Position numbers and translations under genes: made by a program. This document shows positions 27,162 through 35,072 of a DNA stretch of 64,000 bases, piece after piece. The notes under the pieces are model-generated. The model saw only the letters and a list, made by a program, of their open reading frames with translations. It searched no databases and was not told the DNA's origin. The first letter of the stretch is position 1. The number at the start of each line of letters is the position of its first letter. This stretch comes from Candidatus Methanoperedentaceae archaeon (GTDB lineage: Archaea > Halobacteriota > Methanosarcinia > Methanosarcinales > Methanoperedenaceae), in the NCBI GenBank assembly GCA_003104905.1, contig PQAS01000057.1:61957-125956 (forward strand), read 5' to 3'.

Positions 27162-28255
27162 GCACTGTGCCTTCTCCGGATTTCATCATTGTACAGGGTA
27201 TTGTTCGTGCATTTATGGCACCATACAGCGGCACTGTCTTCATAACTTCCAAGTCCGTAGTCTTCCCAGATATCAACAAGCTTTGTAGTCAGGTCAAGAT
27301 ACCACTGTGCTGAAGGTGGTCTTTGACCCTCATAAGCAGATCCGGGGCCTGGACTCCACACAAAGTTTATTGGCACTATTCCATTGCCTGCAAGGTAGTC
27401 TGCACCTTCAAGGAAAGATTCTTTGGGTTCAAGACCTGTGACAAAACCCGCCGCAACTTTGCCCTGTCCGTGGATTTGGGAAGCCTGTAGAAGTGCAGCA
27501 AGCCATTTTTTTCTCCCGATGACTTTGGATTTTCCAGGGCATATTTTTTTAAAGAGTTCAGGATCCCATATTTCAAGATCAAAAGCAAGAAGTGAAATAC
27601 CTGAATCATGGAGATCATGTATCTCTTCATCAGATGGCGCACTGGTTATAGCACAACCTGGCACATTATTGCTTCCAGTATATTTTTTTATGGCATTGAT
27701 CGTTTCTATACACTGCTTAATTTCCTTTCCATCAGGGAGCCATCCGCCGGTTAAGACCACATGCTTTGCCACATCTTTAAAAGCAGCCCCGGCAGTTTGT
27801 CCGATCTGTTCTACGTATTTATGGCTGACTACATCACCTTTTTTTTCCATTTTCGTGGGTACTATATTGCAGAATCTGCATTGATCATCAGTTTTAAAGA
27901 AACCACAGAAGTTCATATAACAGATACTCAGGCAATCTGTGCCGCGTATCTGGGCGATCTGGGACATTGTCGTACCGTCATCTGTTTTATTTGAATAATA
28001 TTCAGGTCTGGAAATCCATTTTATTTCAGTAACGAACTTTCCTTCATGAAGAAGTTCAAGGGAAGTGTTTTTTGCTTTTATTGTAAAAGGTGATTTGCTA
28101 TATTTTCTTAGCTGTACAATAGTCTCATCCGGAAGCTCAAAATCATCAGGTATTTTCCCTTCATCATGCCGTTCAAAATCCCATTCAAACAACCAGTGTA
28201 TCTGCTCCTTGTATTTTGTGCCCACACCTTTAAGGGCAGATTCATCCAGCGCCAC
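27158..28255 (-). CDS. Radical SAM protein with unusual cysteine spacing
   Basis: A radical SAM-like barrel: cysteines at 108, 112, 117, 126 and 129, the last three forming C-x8-C-x2-C (CGFFKTDDQCRFC) instead of C-x3-C-x2-C. HVVLTGGWLPDG is the glycine-rich SAM strand. The C-terminus has CHKC. The listed start is GTG at 28255 without a ribosome site. The frame stays open about 25 more codons with convincing protein sequence (ENYRINGKEIEAIELKAELL), and GGAGG at 28338-28342 lies seven bases before an in-frame ACG at 28330. The real N-terminus is therefore probably longer. Function unknown. Confidence 0.75.
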   Translation of the reverse strand: MALDESALKGVGTKYKEQIHWLFEWDFERHDEGKIPDDFELPDETIVQLRKYSKSPFTIKAKNTSLELLHEGKFVTEIKWISRPEYYSNKTDDGTTMSQIAQIRGTDCLSICYMNFCGFFKTDDQCRFCNIVPTKMEKKGDVVSHKYVEQIGQTAGAAFKDVAKHVVLTGGWLPDGKEIKQCIETINAIKKYTGSNNVPGCAITSAPSDEEIHDLHDSGISLLAFDLEIWDPELFKKICPGKSKVIGRKKWLAALLQASQIHGQGKVAAGFVTGLEPKESFLEGADYLAGNGIVPINFVWSPGPGSAYEGQRPPSAQWYLDLTTKLVDIWEDYGLGSYEDSAAVWCHKCTNNTLYNDEIRRRHSA

Positions 28256-28384
28256 ACCATTGACAAGTAATTCAGCCTTGAGCTCAATTGCCTCGATCTC
28301 CTTTCCGTTTATTCTATAATTTTCAACCGTATAAAATCCTCCTGATTGATCATAGAAGGGAATTCACGTTTAAAAGAGTGAATA

Positions 28385-28435
28385 AACCGACAATTGTTGT
28401 CATGATTGTTCTGAAATATGGGGGGATTGCGGCAA
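28385..28435 (-). promoter_or_regulatory. Weak copy K of the regulon element (radical SAM operon)
   Basis: Minus strand: TTGCC (28435-28431), 37 bases, then TTGTCGGTTT (28393-28384). Both the spacing and the second box deviate slightly from the other copies. The roughly 280-base leader of the operon holds nothing else that I recognise. Confidence 0.35.
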
Positions 28436-28614
28436 ATTGCTCCAGTATCAGTAGATAATGGGGCAATAGTCGCTCCTTTCATTTGGAAAATCAAAGAAAA
28501 TGGTCAATAATTGCTTCAAAAAATAAGTTTATAAATGATCAATCCGAGTTTGCGCTGGTGATGAACCAATGAGGAACTATCTTTTCAAACATATTTAATT
28601 AGATTTAATAATTT

Positions 28615-28686
28615 GCCAGGGTGGCGGAACGGATACGCAATCGTAAGCAGAGCGATATCATTTCAGTTCGAATCTGGAACCTGGCT
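28615..28686 (+). tRNA. tRNA-Cys (GCA)-like gene with A33, possibly degenerate
   Basis: The 72 bases fold into a cloverleaf: acceptor GCCAGGG with ACCTGGC (only the seventh pair mismatched), D-stem GCG/CGC with GG in the loop, anticodon stem ATCGT/GCGAT, T-arm with TTCGAAT. The anticodon GCA and discriminator T are those of tRNA-Cys. The anticodon loop is AAGCAGA, so the nearly universal U33 is A. It ends one base before the stop of the convergent aminopeptidase gene. It is either a decayed copy or a specialised tRNA. Confidence 0.7.
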
Positions 28687-29547
28687 TTATCTTGTAAGCA
28701 CTTCACAACCTGCTTCATCTACAATTACAGTATGCTCTGCCTGTGCCACGATATTTCCATCGCACTCTTTTATAACCGGGAATTCCCGGATCATATCTTT
28801 CAATCTGGATAGACATCCCGGATCAGACAGCCATCGATGAGCGAATGGAAAAGTTCCAAAGCGATCAGTCAGTTTTTTTAAGATCTCTCTTTGTCCAGGA
28901 GTCCTCCCGGTCCTTGATGGATTTACTTGGAATATACAGGCTTCCTCCTTCATGATTTCTCCTGTGCCATAAGTAACAAAAGGTTCGATCGCTAAAACAT
29001 GGTCATTCTTTATCTTGCAGTTGTATGATGTTGAATAATTCGGGATCTTGATATCGGAATGAAGATCATATCTGTCCAATCCATGGCCTGAGAGATAAAG
29101 CACAGGATTGAGCCTCTTATTTATTATGGTATTTTCAATAGCCGAACTGATTTCTTTAGTTTCTACACCTGCTTGAACGCTCTTTATTGCATTTTCAAGT
29201 GCAAGTTCTGCCGTATTGATCAAGTTCTTGTGTATGTTGGTGCCTACTTCTATTGTGGTAGCAGTATCTGCGATATAGCCATCTACATGAACGCCAATAT
29301 CAAGTTTTACGACATCTCCATTCTTAAAAGTTGAATTATCGCATGGGGTGAAGTGGGATGCAGTATCATTAAGTGACAGGTTGCATGGAAATGCAATTCC
29401 TGCTCCCAGTTCAGTAGTCCTTGACTCTACAAAATTCGCTATATCAAGCAGGCTTTCACCCTCAAGTATCTTTCTTATTGTTTCATTGCGGACTTGAGCC
29501 GCTATGGATCCTGCAGTCCTGTATAACCCGCGAATTTCATCATTCAT
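28687..29547 (-). CDS. map: Methionine aminopeptidase, type II
   Basis: Removes N-terminal methionine from new proteins. Metal ligands are all visible: Asp in KLDIGVHVDG and in ADTATTIEV, His in YLSGHGLDRYD, Glu in AIEPFVTYG and Glu in QAEHTVIV. Type II is inferred from the archaeal context and the segment between the last ligands. ATG at 29547 (MNDEIRGLY) is chosen instead of the 16-residue longer frame. It is a housekeeping gene with no copy of the regulon element and marks a boundary inside the island. Confidence 0.93.
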   Translation of the reverse strand: MNDEIRGLYRTAGSIAAQVRNETIRKILEGESLLDIANFVESRTTELGAGIAFPCNLSLNDTASHFTPCDNSTFKNGDVVKLDIGVHVDGYIADTATTIEVGTNIHKNLINTAELALENAIKSVQAGVETKEISSAIENTIINKRLNPVLYLSGHGLDRYDLHSDIKIPNYSTSYNCKIKNDHVLAIEPFVTYGTGEIMKEEACIFQVNPSRTGRTPGQREILKKLTDRFGTFPFAHRWLSDPGCLSRLKDMIREFPVIKECDGNIVAQAEHTVIVDEAGCEVLTR

Positions 29548-29631
29548 TTTTTTCTTCCGATGTATCCTGGAAAATAAGATTTCCTGCTCAGGCAATTATT
29601 GCCATTATTGTTCCAATATTATTGTCAAATA

Positions 29632-29682
29632 TTGCCGTAGATGTTTGGTTTTCCGCATTATCAGTGCAAAAATATCCGATTT
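29632..29682 (+). promoter_or_regulatory. Weak copy J of the regulon element (Mop gene)
   Basis: Plus strand: TTGCC (29632-29636), 36 bases, then TATCCGATTT, a changed version of TTGCTGATTT. CTTAAATATTC follows as a possible TATA box before the gene at 29732. Confidence 0.45.
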
Positions 29683-29731
29683 ACATGCCTTAAATATTCA
29701 TCATCTCCAAGCTGTGTCTTGTGATTTTATA

Positions 29732-30187
29732 ATGACACACGAAAAAGTGCATGAAGAAAAATTAAACGTAATCGGAGTACGTAATATTCTATCCGGTACG
29801 GTATTGGATATTGAGCAGGGAAGATTGACTGCAAATGTTGCTATCGCAGTGGGTAAAAAAAACATTGTTGCACGGGTGAATAATGATGCAATCGGAAAAC
29901 TTGACCTTAAATTAAAGGATCACATCTTTGTATTATTCGGCGCCGATGCTGTAAAAATTACCAGGGATTACACAAGCGTTTTTAGCGTGTTGAACCAGAT
30001 CACTGCAACAATAGCGGAAATAAAAGATAAAAACCTGTTCAAAGATGTATTTCTTGATATAGGAGGCGACCAAAAAATTATCGCACGAATAAATGCGGAG
30101 GATTTCAATGGCGTAAAGCTTCAGAAAGGAGATGAGGTTTATTCGATCATTAAATCCAATGCAATAATACTTGCAAGACCAAATTAA
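29732..30187 (+). CDS. Double Mop-domain (TOBE) molybdate/tungstate-binding protein
   Basis: About 151 residues. Two related Mop/TOBE units are visible: NILSGTVLDIEQGRLTANVA with KNIVARVNNDA, and NQITATIAEIKDKNLFKDVF with QKIIARINAED. Such proteins (Mop, ModG) store or sense oxyanions of Mo or W in the cytoplasm. The ATG at 29732 follows TGTGATTT; the longer open frame reaches back through the promoter and is rejected. Its position before a DUF5320 gene and near nifX-nifB suggests a part in metal supply or sensing. No helix-turn-helix is present. Confidence 0.82.
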   Translation: MTHEKVHEEKLNVIGVRNILSGTVLDIEQGRLTANVAIAVGKKNIVARVNNDAIGKLDLKLKDHIFVLFGADAVKITRDYTSVFSVLNQITATIAEIKDKNLFKDVFLDIGGDQKIIARINAEDFNGVKLQKGDEVYSIIKSNAIILARPN

Positions 30188-30199
30188 GGAGGGAAAAAA

Positions 30200-30382
30200 A
30201 TGTGCGGCACAGGACATAAAGGAAATGAAGAAGGAAAGGAATCCGGAGGATGCGGATGCGGCCAGGGTGGAAGAAAATTTTTCACAAAGGAAGAAAGACT
30301 GGATAGATTACAGAAATACAGGGAGGATCTGGAAAAAGAAATCGTGGCAGTAAAAGAGGCTATTCACGAATTGAAAACTTGA
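30200..30382 (+). CDS. Small DUF5320-like cysteine-rich protein
   Basis: Sixty residues: a Gly/Cys-rich start (MCGTGHKG, then GGCGCGQGGR) followed by FFTKEERLDRLQKYREDLEKEI-type coiled coil. This is the layout of DUF5320 proteins, which often accompany NifX/NifB-like cofactor genes. A strong GGAGGG precedes it, 12 bases behind the Mop gene. The function is unknown; metal or cluster binding by CxC is possible. Confidence 0.7.
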   Translation: MCGTGHKGNEEGKESGGCGCGQGGRKFFTKEERLDRLQKYREDLEKEIVAVKEAIHELKT

Positions 30383-30491
30383 AAAAATAGGCAGCCTTAT
30401 CAAAGCTAATTTGTGACCACAAATTATTGCTTTAGGAAAAAATCTATTTTTTTATAATCAATTTGTGTTGCATAAATAACAATGAGAACTC

Positions 30492-30694
30492 TTATTTTTC
30501 AAGCATCTCATTATATTTCCTAAATTTTTCGCATATTACATCTATCTGGCTTTCTGCTTCCTGAGTCCATCCAGAATTATGGTTATTGAGATTAAACCAT
30601 AGCTTTCCTTGCAAGCATTTATCATATCTTTTTCATAATCGATAGATGGAATAGACCTGAGCCTGTGGCAAATTCGATAGAATTCTTTGTTTTC
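30492..30694 (-). pseudogene. Frameshifted gene remnant
   Basis: Two minus-strand frames together read like one protein: KEFYRICHRLRSIPSIDYEK up to MINACK, then after a shift GKLWFNLNNHNSGWTQEAES and on to KYNEMLEK-stop. No start codon or family is evident. It lies in the 678-base gap 30383-31060, which otherwise contains the inverted repeat at 30755-30819 and A/T-rich sequence. Confidence 0.4.
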
Positions 30695-30754
30695 TAATTA
30701 TAAACAAAATAGACACTTATTTTCATAAAAAATTACAAACAGAAGCACAATTCG

Positions 30755-30819
30755 ACAGGATAACAGGATTTACAGGATAACTTTTCAATCCAATCCTGTC
30801 GATCCTGTAAATCCTGTCT
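30755..30819. repeat. Imperfect inverted repeat (GACAGGAT type)
   Basis: The arms 30755-30779 and 30794-30819 are both built from repeats of ACAGGAT/ATCCTGT around a short loop. It lies between the convergent ends of the DUF5320 and nifX genes and may act as a terminator. Similar GACAGGATTTACAGGAT palindromes are known from several archaeal genomes. Confidence 0.7.
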
Positions 30820-31060
30820 GAAAAATCATAATTTTGTTGTATTCATTAATTATCCAGGGCTTCAAATATGAAATTTTTTGGGATTTGATCTTTTGTGAGG
30901 GTTATTTTAGATTTCTAAGCCATCTTGTCAGGTTTGCCTTAGACTCACTATTATTCTATTGTACAATAAAATAAACAAAAGGTTTGCCCTTCTTGATGTC
31001 TAAGGTGGAAAAGTCAAAAACCTTTCATATTGAGTCCGTCTCAAAAGATATATTTTCGAA

Positions 31061-31378
31061 TTATTTGATCTCTCTTAAAGCCTCATGAATAAAATGAGTC
31101 GTTTCTACCGAAATGATCCCATTTCGTTTTAATTCTTCTTCCGCACCTCCCCCTATACGGGAACATAGTACGGTCTGGCAGTCTGATATCAAAGCTATCG
31201 TACGGTTTAAAGCATTATCGGCATGTCCGGTTTCAGCCGATCCGCATACAGGAATATTTTTTCTCTCTTCTATGTATTGTATCTTGCCGTCATCAACCTC
31301 AAATATTAAAAAGCGGGAAGCCTTCCCGAAATGCTGGTTGATTACCTTGCCGTCACTTGAAACAATTGCTACTCTCAT
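31061..31378 (-). CDS. NifX/NafY-type cofactor-binding protein
   Basis: A single-domain dinitrogenase iron-molybdenum cofactor carrier family protein of about 105 residues. MRVAIVSSDGKVINQHFGKA carries the conserved histidine, and CSRIGGGAEEELKRNGI follows. In nif systems it binds NifB-co or FeMo-co in transit. ATG at 31378 has GGAGGAAAAG upstream. It is last in the nifH operon, 10 bases after nifB, so it probably carries the NifB product to the nitrogenase-like D subunits. Confidence 0.88.
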   Translation of the reverse strand: MRVAIVSSDGKVINQHFGKASRFLIFEVDDGKIQYIEERKNIPVCGSAETGHADNALNRTIALISDCQTVLCSRIGGGAEEELKRNGIISVETTHFIHEALREIK

Positions 31379-31388
31379 CTTTTCCTCC

Positions 31389-32252
31389 TTAACCGTGAGA
31401 AAATGCAAGTGGGGCATTGCCATACAGGATATGCCTGAACTCACTCACTCCAGGGATACCCACAGCATCAGCACGGCACTGCTTGCAGTGCTTGAATACC
31501 TTCAGATATTTCTCTGCCGCCTCCCTGGCATGCTGCAACTCATCGCAATCTGGCGCAGGATGATCACTCAGTTCATGCTGCGGGATGAGAGGGATTATAT
31601 TCACCATAGATGCTCCTGCTCTTGCTACGGTTTCCGATATCTCGCCTATATGGTGGTCATTAATCCCGACTGCAAGCACGATATTGATCTTCACGACAGC
31701 CCCAAGGCCAGTAACTTTTCTTATGCCGGTGAGCTGCGCATCAATGAGATATTTTGCCGCTTCAACTCCATGCAGTATCCTGTTATTTATTATTATTCCA
31801 CTGCATAGTTTAGCAAGTATTTCCGGCTGGACGGCATTAACAGTGACAGTCAAAGTTCTTATTCCTGTCCCCACTATTTTTTCCGCTTTATCCGGGAGAA
31901 GAAGCCCATTGGTGCTCAGGCATTTTATCATATCAGGATATGCTTTGCCAATTATTTCAAATGTCTCCAGGGCATGATCAGAAGCAAGCGGATCGCCTGG
32001 CCCTGCTATGCCTGCCACGGTTATTTCGGGACATAAGCACAGGGCTTTTCCTAACATTTCAAGTGCTTCCCCTGGTGATAACAATCCTGATGCCACACCG
32101 GGGCGATCCTCTATTTTGTTGAAGCTTCGCCTGCAAAATTTACACTGGATATTGCAGGTAGGTGAGACAGGCAGATGGATCCTTCCCGATCTGCCATGGG
32201 TTTCGCTGCTAAAGCAGGGATGTGACCTTGTGAGATGTTCTAATTTCATCAT
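31389..32252 (-). CDS. nifB: NifB-type radical SAM cofactor synthase
   Basis: About 287 residues, matching the compact archaeal NifB without a fused NifX domain. The radical SAM motif is CNIQCKFC. The N-terminal HPCFSSE and the following FNKIEDRPGVASG are NifB-specific. The C-terminal CKQCRADAVG supplies ligands for the accessory [4Fe-4S] substrates. NifB inserts carbide and makes the [8Fe-9S-C] core. AGGAG lies 5-8 bases before two possible ATGs (32252, 32249). Its place directly behind nflK3 indicates that these enzymes use a NifB-derived cofactor. Confidence 0.93.
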   Translation of the reverse strand: MMKLEHLTRSHPCFSSETHGRSGRIHLPVSPTCNIQCKFCRRSFNKIEDRPGVASGLLSPGEALEMLGKALCLCPEITVAGIAGPGDPLASDHALETFEIIGKAYPDMIKCLSTNGLLLPDKAEKIVGTGIRTLTVTVNAVQPEILAKLCSGIIINNRILHGVEAAKYLIDAQLTGIRKVTGLGAVVKINIVLAVGINDHHIGEISETVARAGASMVNIIPLIPQHELSDHPAPDCDELQHAREAAEKYLKVFKHCKQCRADAVGIPGVSEFRHILYGNAPLAFSHG

Positions 32253-32271
32253 TTTATCTCCTAAAAAAAAA

Positions 32272-33564
32272 TTACATGGTAGAGAGGAGGACATCTCCAA
32301 TATCCTCCACCAGGTTGATACTCCCTCTGTATCCCGAATATCCTTTTGACAGTGCAATTCGGTCATACAGCGGATAGGAAGTGGCAAGCAGCGGAATATT
32401 CAGTTTCTGAGCTGCTGGTTTGTCTGCCGAACTTCCAATCAGTAAATCGGGAGGATTCTTTGACACTTCATCCCATATCTTATAGGCATCTGATTCAAAT
32501 ATTACTCCGGGAGATAAATCATAATTGAGGTTTGTGATACTCTCCTTGATAGTATCCCGTATACTTTCTGAAGGGGCGTCCGTCACAACTGCAAGCTTTG
32601 GATGCAGCCCCAGATCATTGGTAAGGAACCTGGTCATACCTATAACATAATTTGTGTCACCAATTATGCCGAACTCCTTATTTACAAGAATAAAAGCGTA
32701 GGCTTCGCTGAACTTTATCAGATATTTCCATAAATATTTCTCTTCTTCTTCGATAACTTTGTTAACCTTTTGTTTATCAAGCCCCAGAGTATTTGCTATT
32801 TCCCGCAAGAATTTACCTGTCTCTGTGCCTATAGGCAGGGGGTATTGTATATACGACACATCGAATTTTTCTTTGAAATGTTTTGCTGCTGATATACCTG
32901 TGTTCGCAGAGAGGAGTATATTCAGATCCACCCCTGCAGCTTTCCTTATTTTTTTCACAGTGTCCCCATCTCCGGACAGGTTGACTTTCAGCCCTATCCT
33001 GCCCAGCAATCTGACTATTTCACTTATATTTCCCTGCCAGAACGGATCCTGGGCAGGAACAATTCCCAACAGGTTAACAGTGTTCTTTTCTTTCCTTGTG
33101 ACAGGCTGGATGACCTGATCTATCAGTGATTTATATGCAATCTCATAACCCTGGTAGGTGCTTCCTTTAAATCCTGGCGCCTCAGAAAAAATCACGGTCT
33201 CGCTATTGCCTGAAAACTCGCTAACCACTGATCTTATATCGTCTCCTATCAATCCTGCGGTGCAGCCAGATACCACAAAATAGAGGTCGGCATCCACAAG
33301 CTCAAGGGTGGACTTTATCTGCTCTCGAAGTCGATTCTCACCTCCAAATATTACATGTTTTTCCAGCGTATTCGTGGATGGGGATGCTGATCCGCTGGCA
33401 TAACCGATGAACTGGTACCCGCTTGCCAGATTCTGACCGAAATTCAGCACGCTGCCGCATCCAGGTCCGGCATGTATTATAGGGACTGCCTTTTCTATAG
33501 AATGTATAAGGCTCAGTGCTCCTCCCAAAGCGCATGTTGATCTGGCGGTTTCTACGTAGCTCAT
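32272..33564 (-). CDS. Nitrogenase-like beta subunit (NifK-like), pair 3
   Basis: A 430-residue NifK-family protein with P-cluster cysteines 11 (RSTCALGGA), 36 (HAGPGCGSV) and 101 (VSGCTAGLIGDDIR). The ending YPLYDRIALSKGYSGYRG is typical. Its start overlaps the nflD3 stop. It is followed 19 bases later by nifB. By wording around the cysteines it belongs with K subunit 2. Confidence 0.9.
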   Translation of the reverse strand: MSYVETARSTCALGGALSLIHSIEKAVPIIHAGPGCGSVLNFGQNLASGYQFIGYASGSASPSTNTLEKHVIFGGENRLREQIKSTLELVDADLYFVVSGCTAGLIGDDIRSVVSEFSGNSETVIFSEAPGFKGSTYQGYEIAYKSLIDQVIQPVTRKEKNTVNLLGIVPAQDPFWQGNISEIVRLLGRIGLKVNLSGDGDTVKKIRKAAGVDLNILLSANTGISAAKHFKEKFDVSYIQYPLPIGTETGKFLREIANTLGLDKQKVNKVIEEEEKYLWKYLIKFSEAYAFILVNKEFGIIGDTNYVIGMTRFLTNDLGLHPKLAVVTDAPSESIRDTIKESITNLNYDLSPGVIFESDAYKIWDEVSKNPPDLLIGSSADKPAAQKLNIPLLATSYPLYDRIALSKGYSGYRGSINLVEDIGDVLLSTM

Positions 33565-35030
33565 TGTCCATTAACTCCTATATATTTGAAAGGATTTTCT
33601 GAATACCATTCCTTCCTGTAGGGAAGTTTTACTCTCTGTGCGAGATTTTTTGCAAATGAAGGATTTTTCAGGGATTTCACAATATCTTTACCGTAGCTCA
33701 ATGCACCTTCATAGCCTGTGAAGAATGTTTGAGGTAGCACTGGTGCTACAGGAATGCCCTGGCGAAGAGCCCATCCTCCAAGTTCAAGCCCGCCCACGAG
33801 TACATCAGGCTTTTCCCTATTGAACAGATTTGCCCATTCAAAATGCTGGAAATTGCCGATATGCACTGTGAAATCACTGCATCTTGATTTCAGGTTCTCA
33901 AGTGGTGCTAAACCGTAGTCATCGCTGTATTCAAATCCGGTAGTTACTACTGTATCAATTCCAAGTTCCACAAGTAAGCTCTGGAGCGAGAGGGATTTGG
34001 CCAGATTGAAGCCTATGTATGCTTTCTTGCCCTTGAGCTGGATTTTAATATCCTCAAGCTCTGGCTTAATGCGAGCATGCTCGTCTTCAATCACCTTTTC
34101 AATCTCTTTTTCTTTACCCAGAAGCTTTGCAGCATCCCGTAACCACCAATCTGTAAACTCAATCCCTACAGGCATGGGTGGTTCCGCAAATGGCACATCA
34201 TACTTTTGTTCAAACTCCCTGAAGAAGTAGTTGCTCATTAAAGGACATAGTGTGGTTGCTCCAGCTACTTCGGATGCCTTTTTTATATTGCTGATGTTTG
34301 TGAAAAGGGGGAACCACTGCACATTTATTCCGATTTTATTAAGCAATCTTTCAATCTCAACTTCGTTCGGTCGGGAGATCGAAAGCGGGTTTACAATTAG
34401 CAGTGTGTCTTTCTTTCTCTCTCCCGGTTTTTCTATAACTTTCAATAAACCATGGAGAAAGGCATCATAACCTGTCGCCACAGCACCTGACCTGAAACCC
34501 TCGCAGTGAAGAGGAATAATGGTTGCCTTCACCCCTGGCTGTATTCGATTTACTGCGGCATCCACATCGTCGCCTATTATGCCTGAGGCGCATGAGGTGA
34601 TCACCGTGATGACAGGAGGATTATGGCGTATATCAGCTTCGATGATGGCTTTCTCAAGCTCCTGCGTACCGCCGTATACCACATCATGTTCTCCGAGATT
34701 GGTGGATATGCTCCTCACATTCTCAAGTGGGAGGCCGCGCATATGTCTTCCCAATTTGTTAAAGAGACTTATCATAGGTAACATGGCAGAGCAGCCAATG
34801 GGAGAGTGAGCTATTACGACATTTCCATCAAGCATTGCCGAGTTGCATATTGGCATCATCTCGGCGCAGGCAGCAGCCTGGGAAAAACCTCTCTCCTGCT
34901 GTTTCAGGCATCCTTTTTTCGCATTTTTTACCAGTTCCTCTCCGCTTCCGCCAAAAGCAACTATCGTATTCAACCGTTCCTCCCTTGAAGGAACGATTTT
35001 ACTATGAAGTTTTAAATTGGCCATTTCCAA
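33561..35030 (-). CDS. Nitrogenase-like alpha subunit (NifD-like), pair 3
   Basis: A 489-residue NifD-family protein. Cysteines 55 (AAACAEM), 80 (HSPIGCSA) and 147 (TSCASGIIGDDVD) are P-cluster ligands; Cys262 (TTLCPLMSNYF) matches the cofactor-binding Cys275. The segment before GYEGALSYG (LPQTFF) has no histidine at the His442 position. TTG at 35030 or ATG at 35024 can start; GGAG lies upstream of both. It belongs to the second subtype with D subunit 2 and sits between pair 4 and nifB. Confidence 0.9.
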   Translation of the reverse strand: MEMANLKLHSKIVPSREERLNTIVAFGGSGEELVKNAKKGCLKQQERGFSQAAACAEMMPICNSAMLDGNVVIAHSPIGCSAMLPMISLFNKLGRHMRGLPLENVRSISTNLGEHDVVYGGTQELEKAIIEADIRHNPPVITVITSCASGIIGDDVDAAVNRIQPGVKATIIPLHCEGFRSGAVATGYDAFLHGLLKVIEKPGERKKDTLLIVNPLSISRPNEVEIERLLNKIGINVQWFPLFTNISNIKKASEVAGATTLCPLMSNYFFREFEQKYDVPFAEPPMPVGIEFTDWWLRDAAKLLGKEKEIEKVIEDEHARIKPELEDIKIQLKGKKAYIGFNLAKSLSLQSLLVELGIDTVVTTGFEYSDDYGLAPLENLKSRCSDFTVHIGNFQHFEWANLFNREKPDVLVGGLELGGWALRQGIPVAPVLPQTFFTGYEGALSYGKDIVKSLKNPSFAKNLAQRVKLPYRKEWYSENPFKYIGVNGQ

Positions 35031-35072
35031 GTATCTCCGATTTTATCGTCATTATCGAATGGATTTAACATC

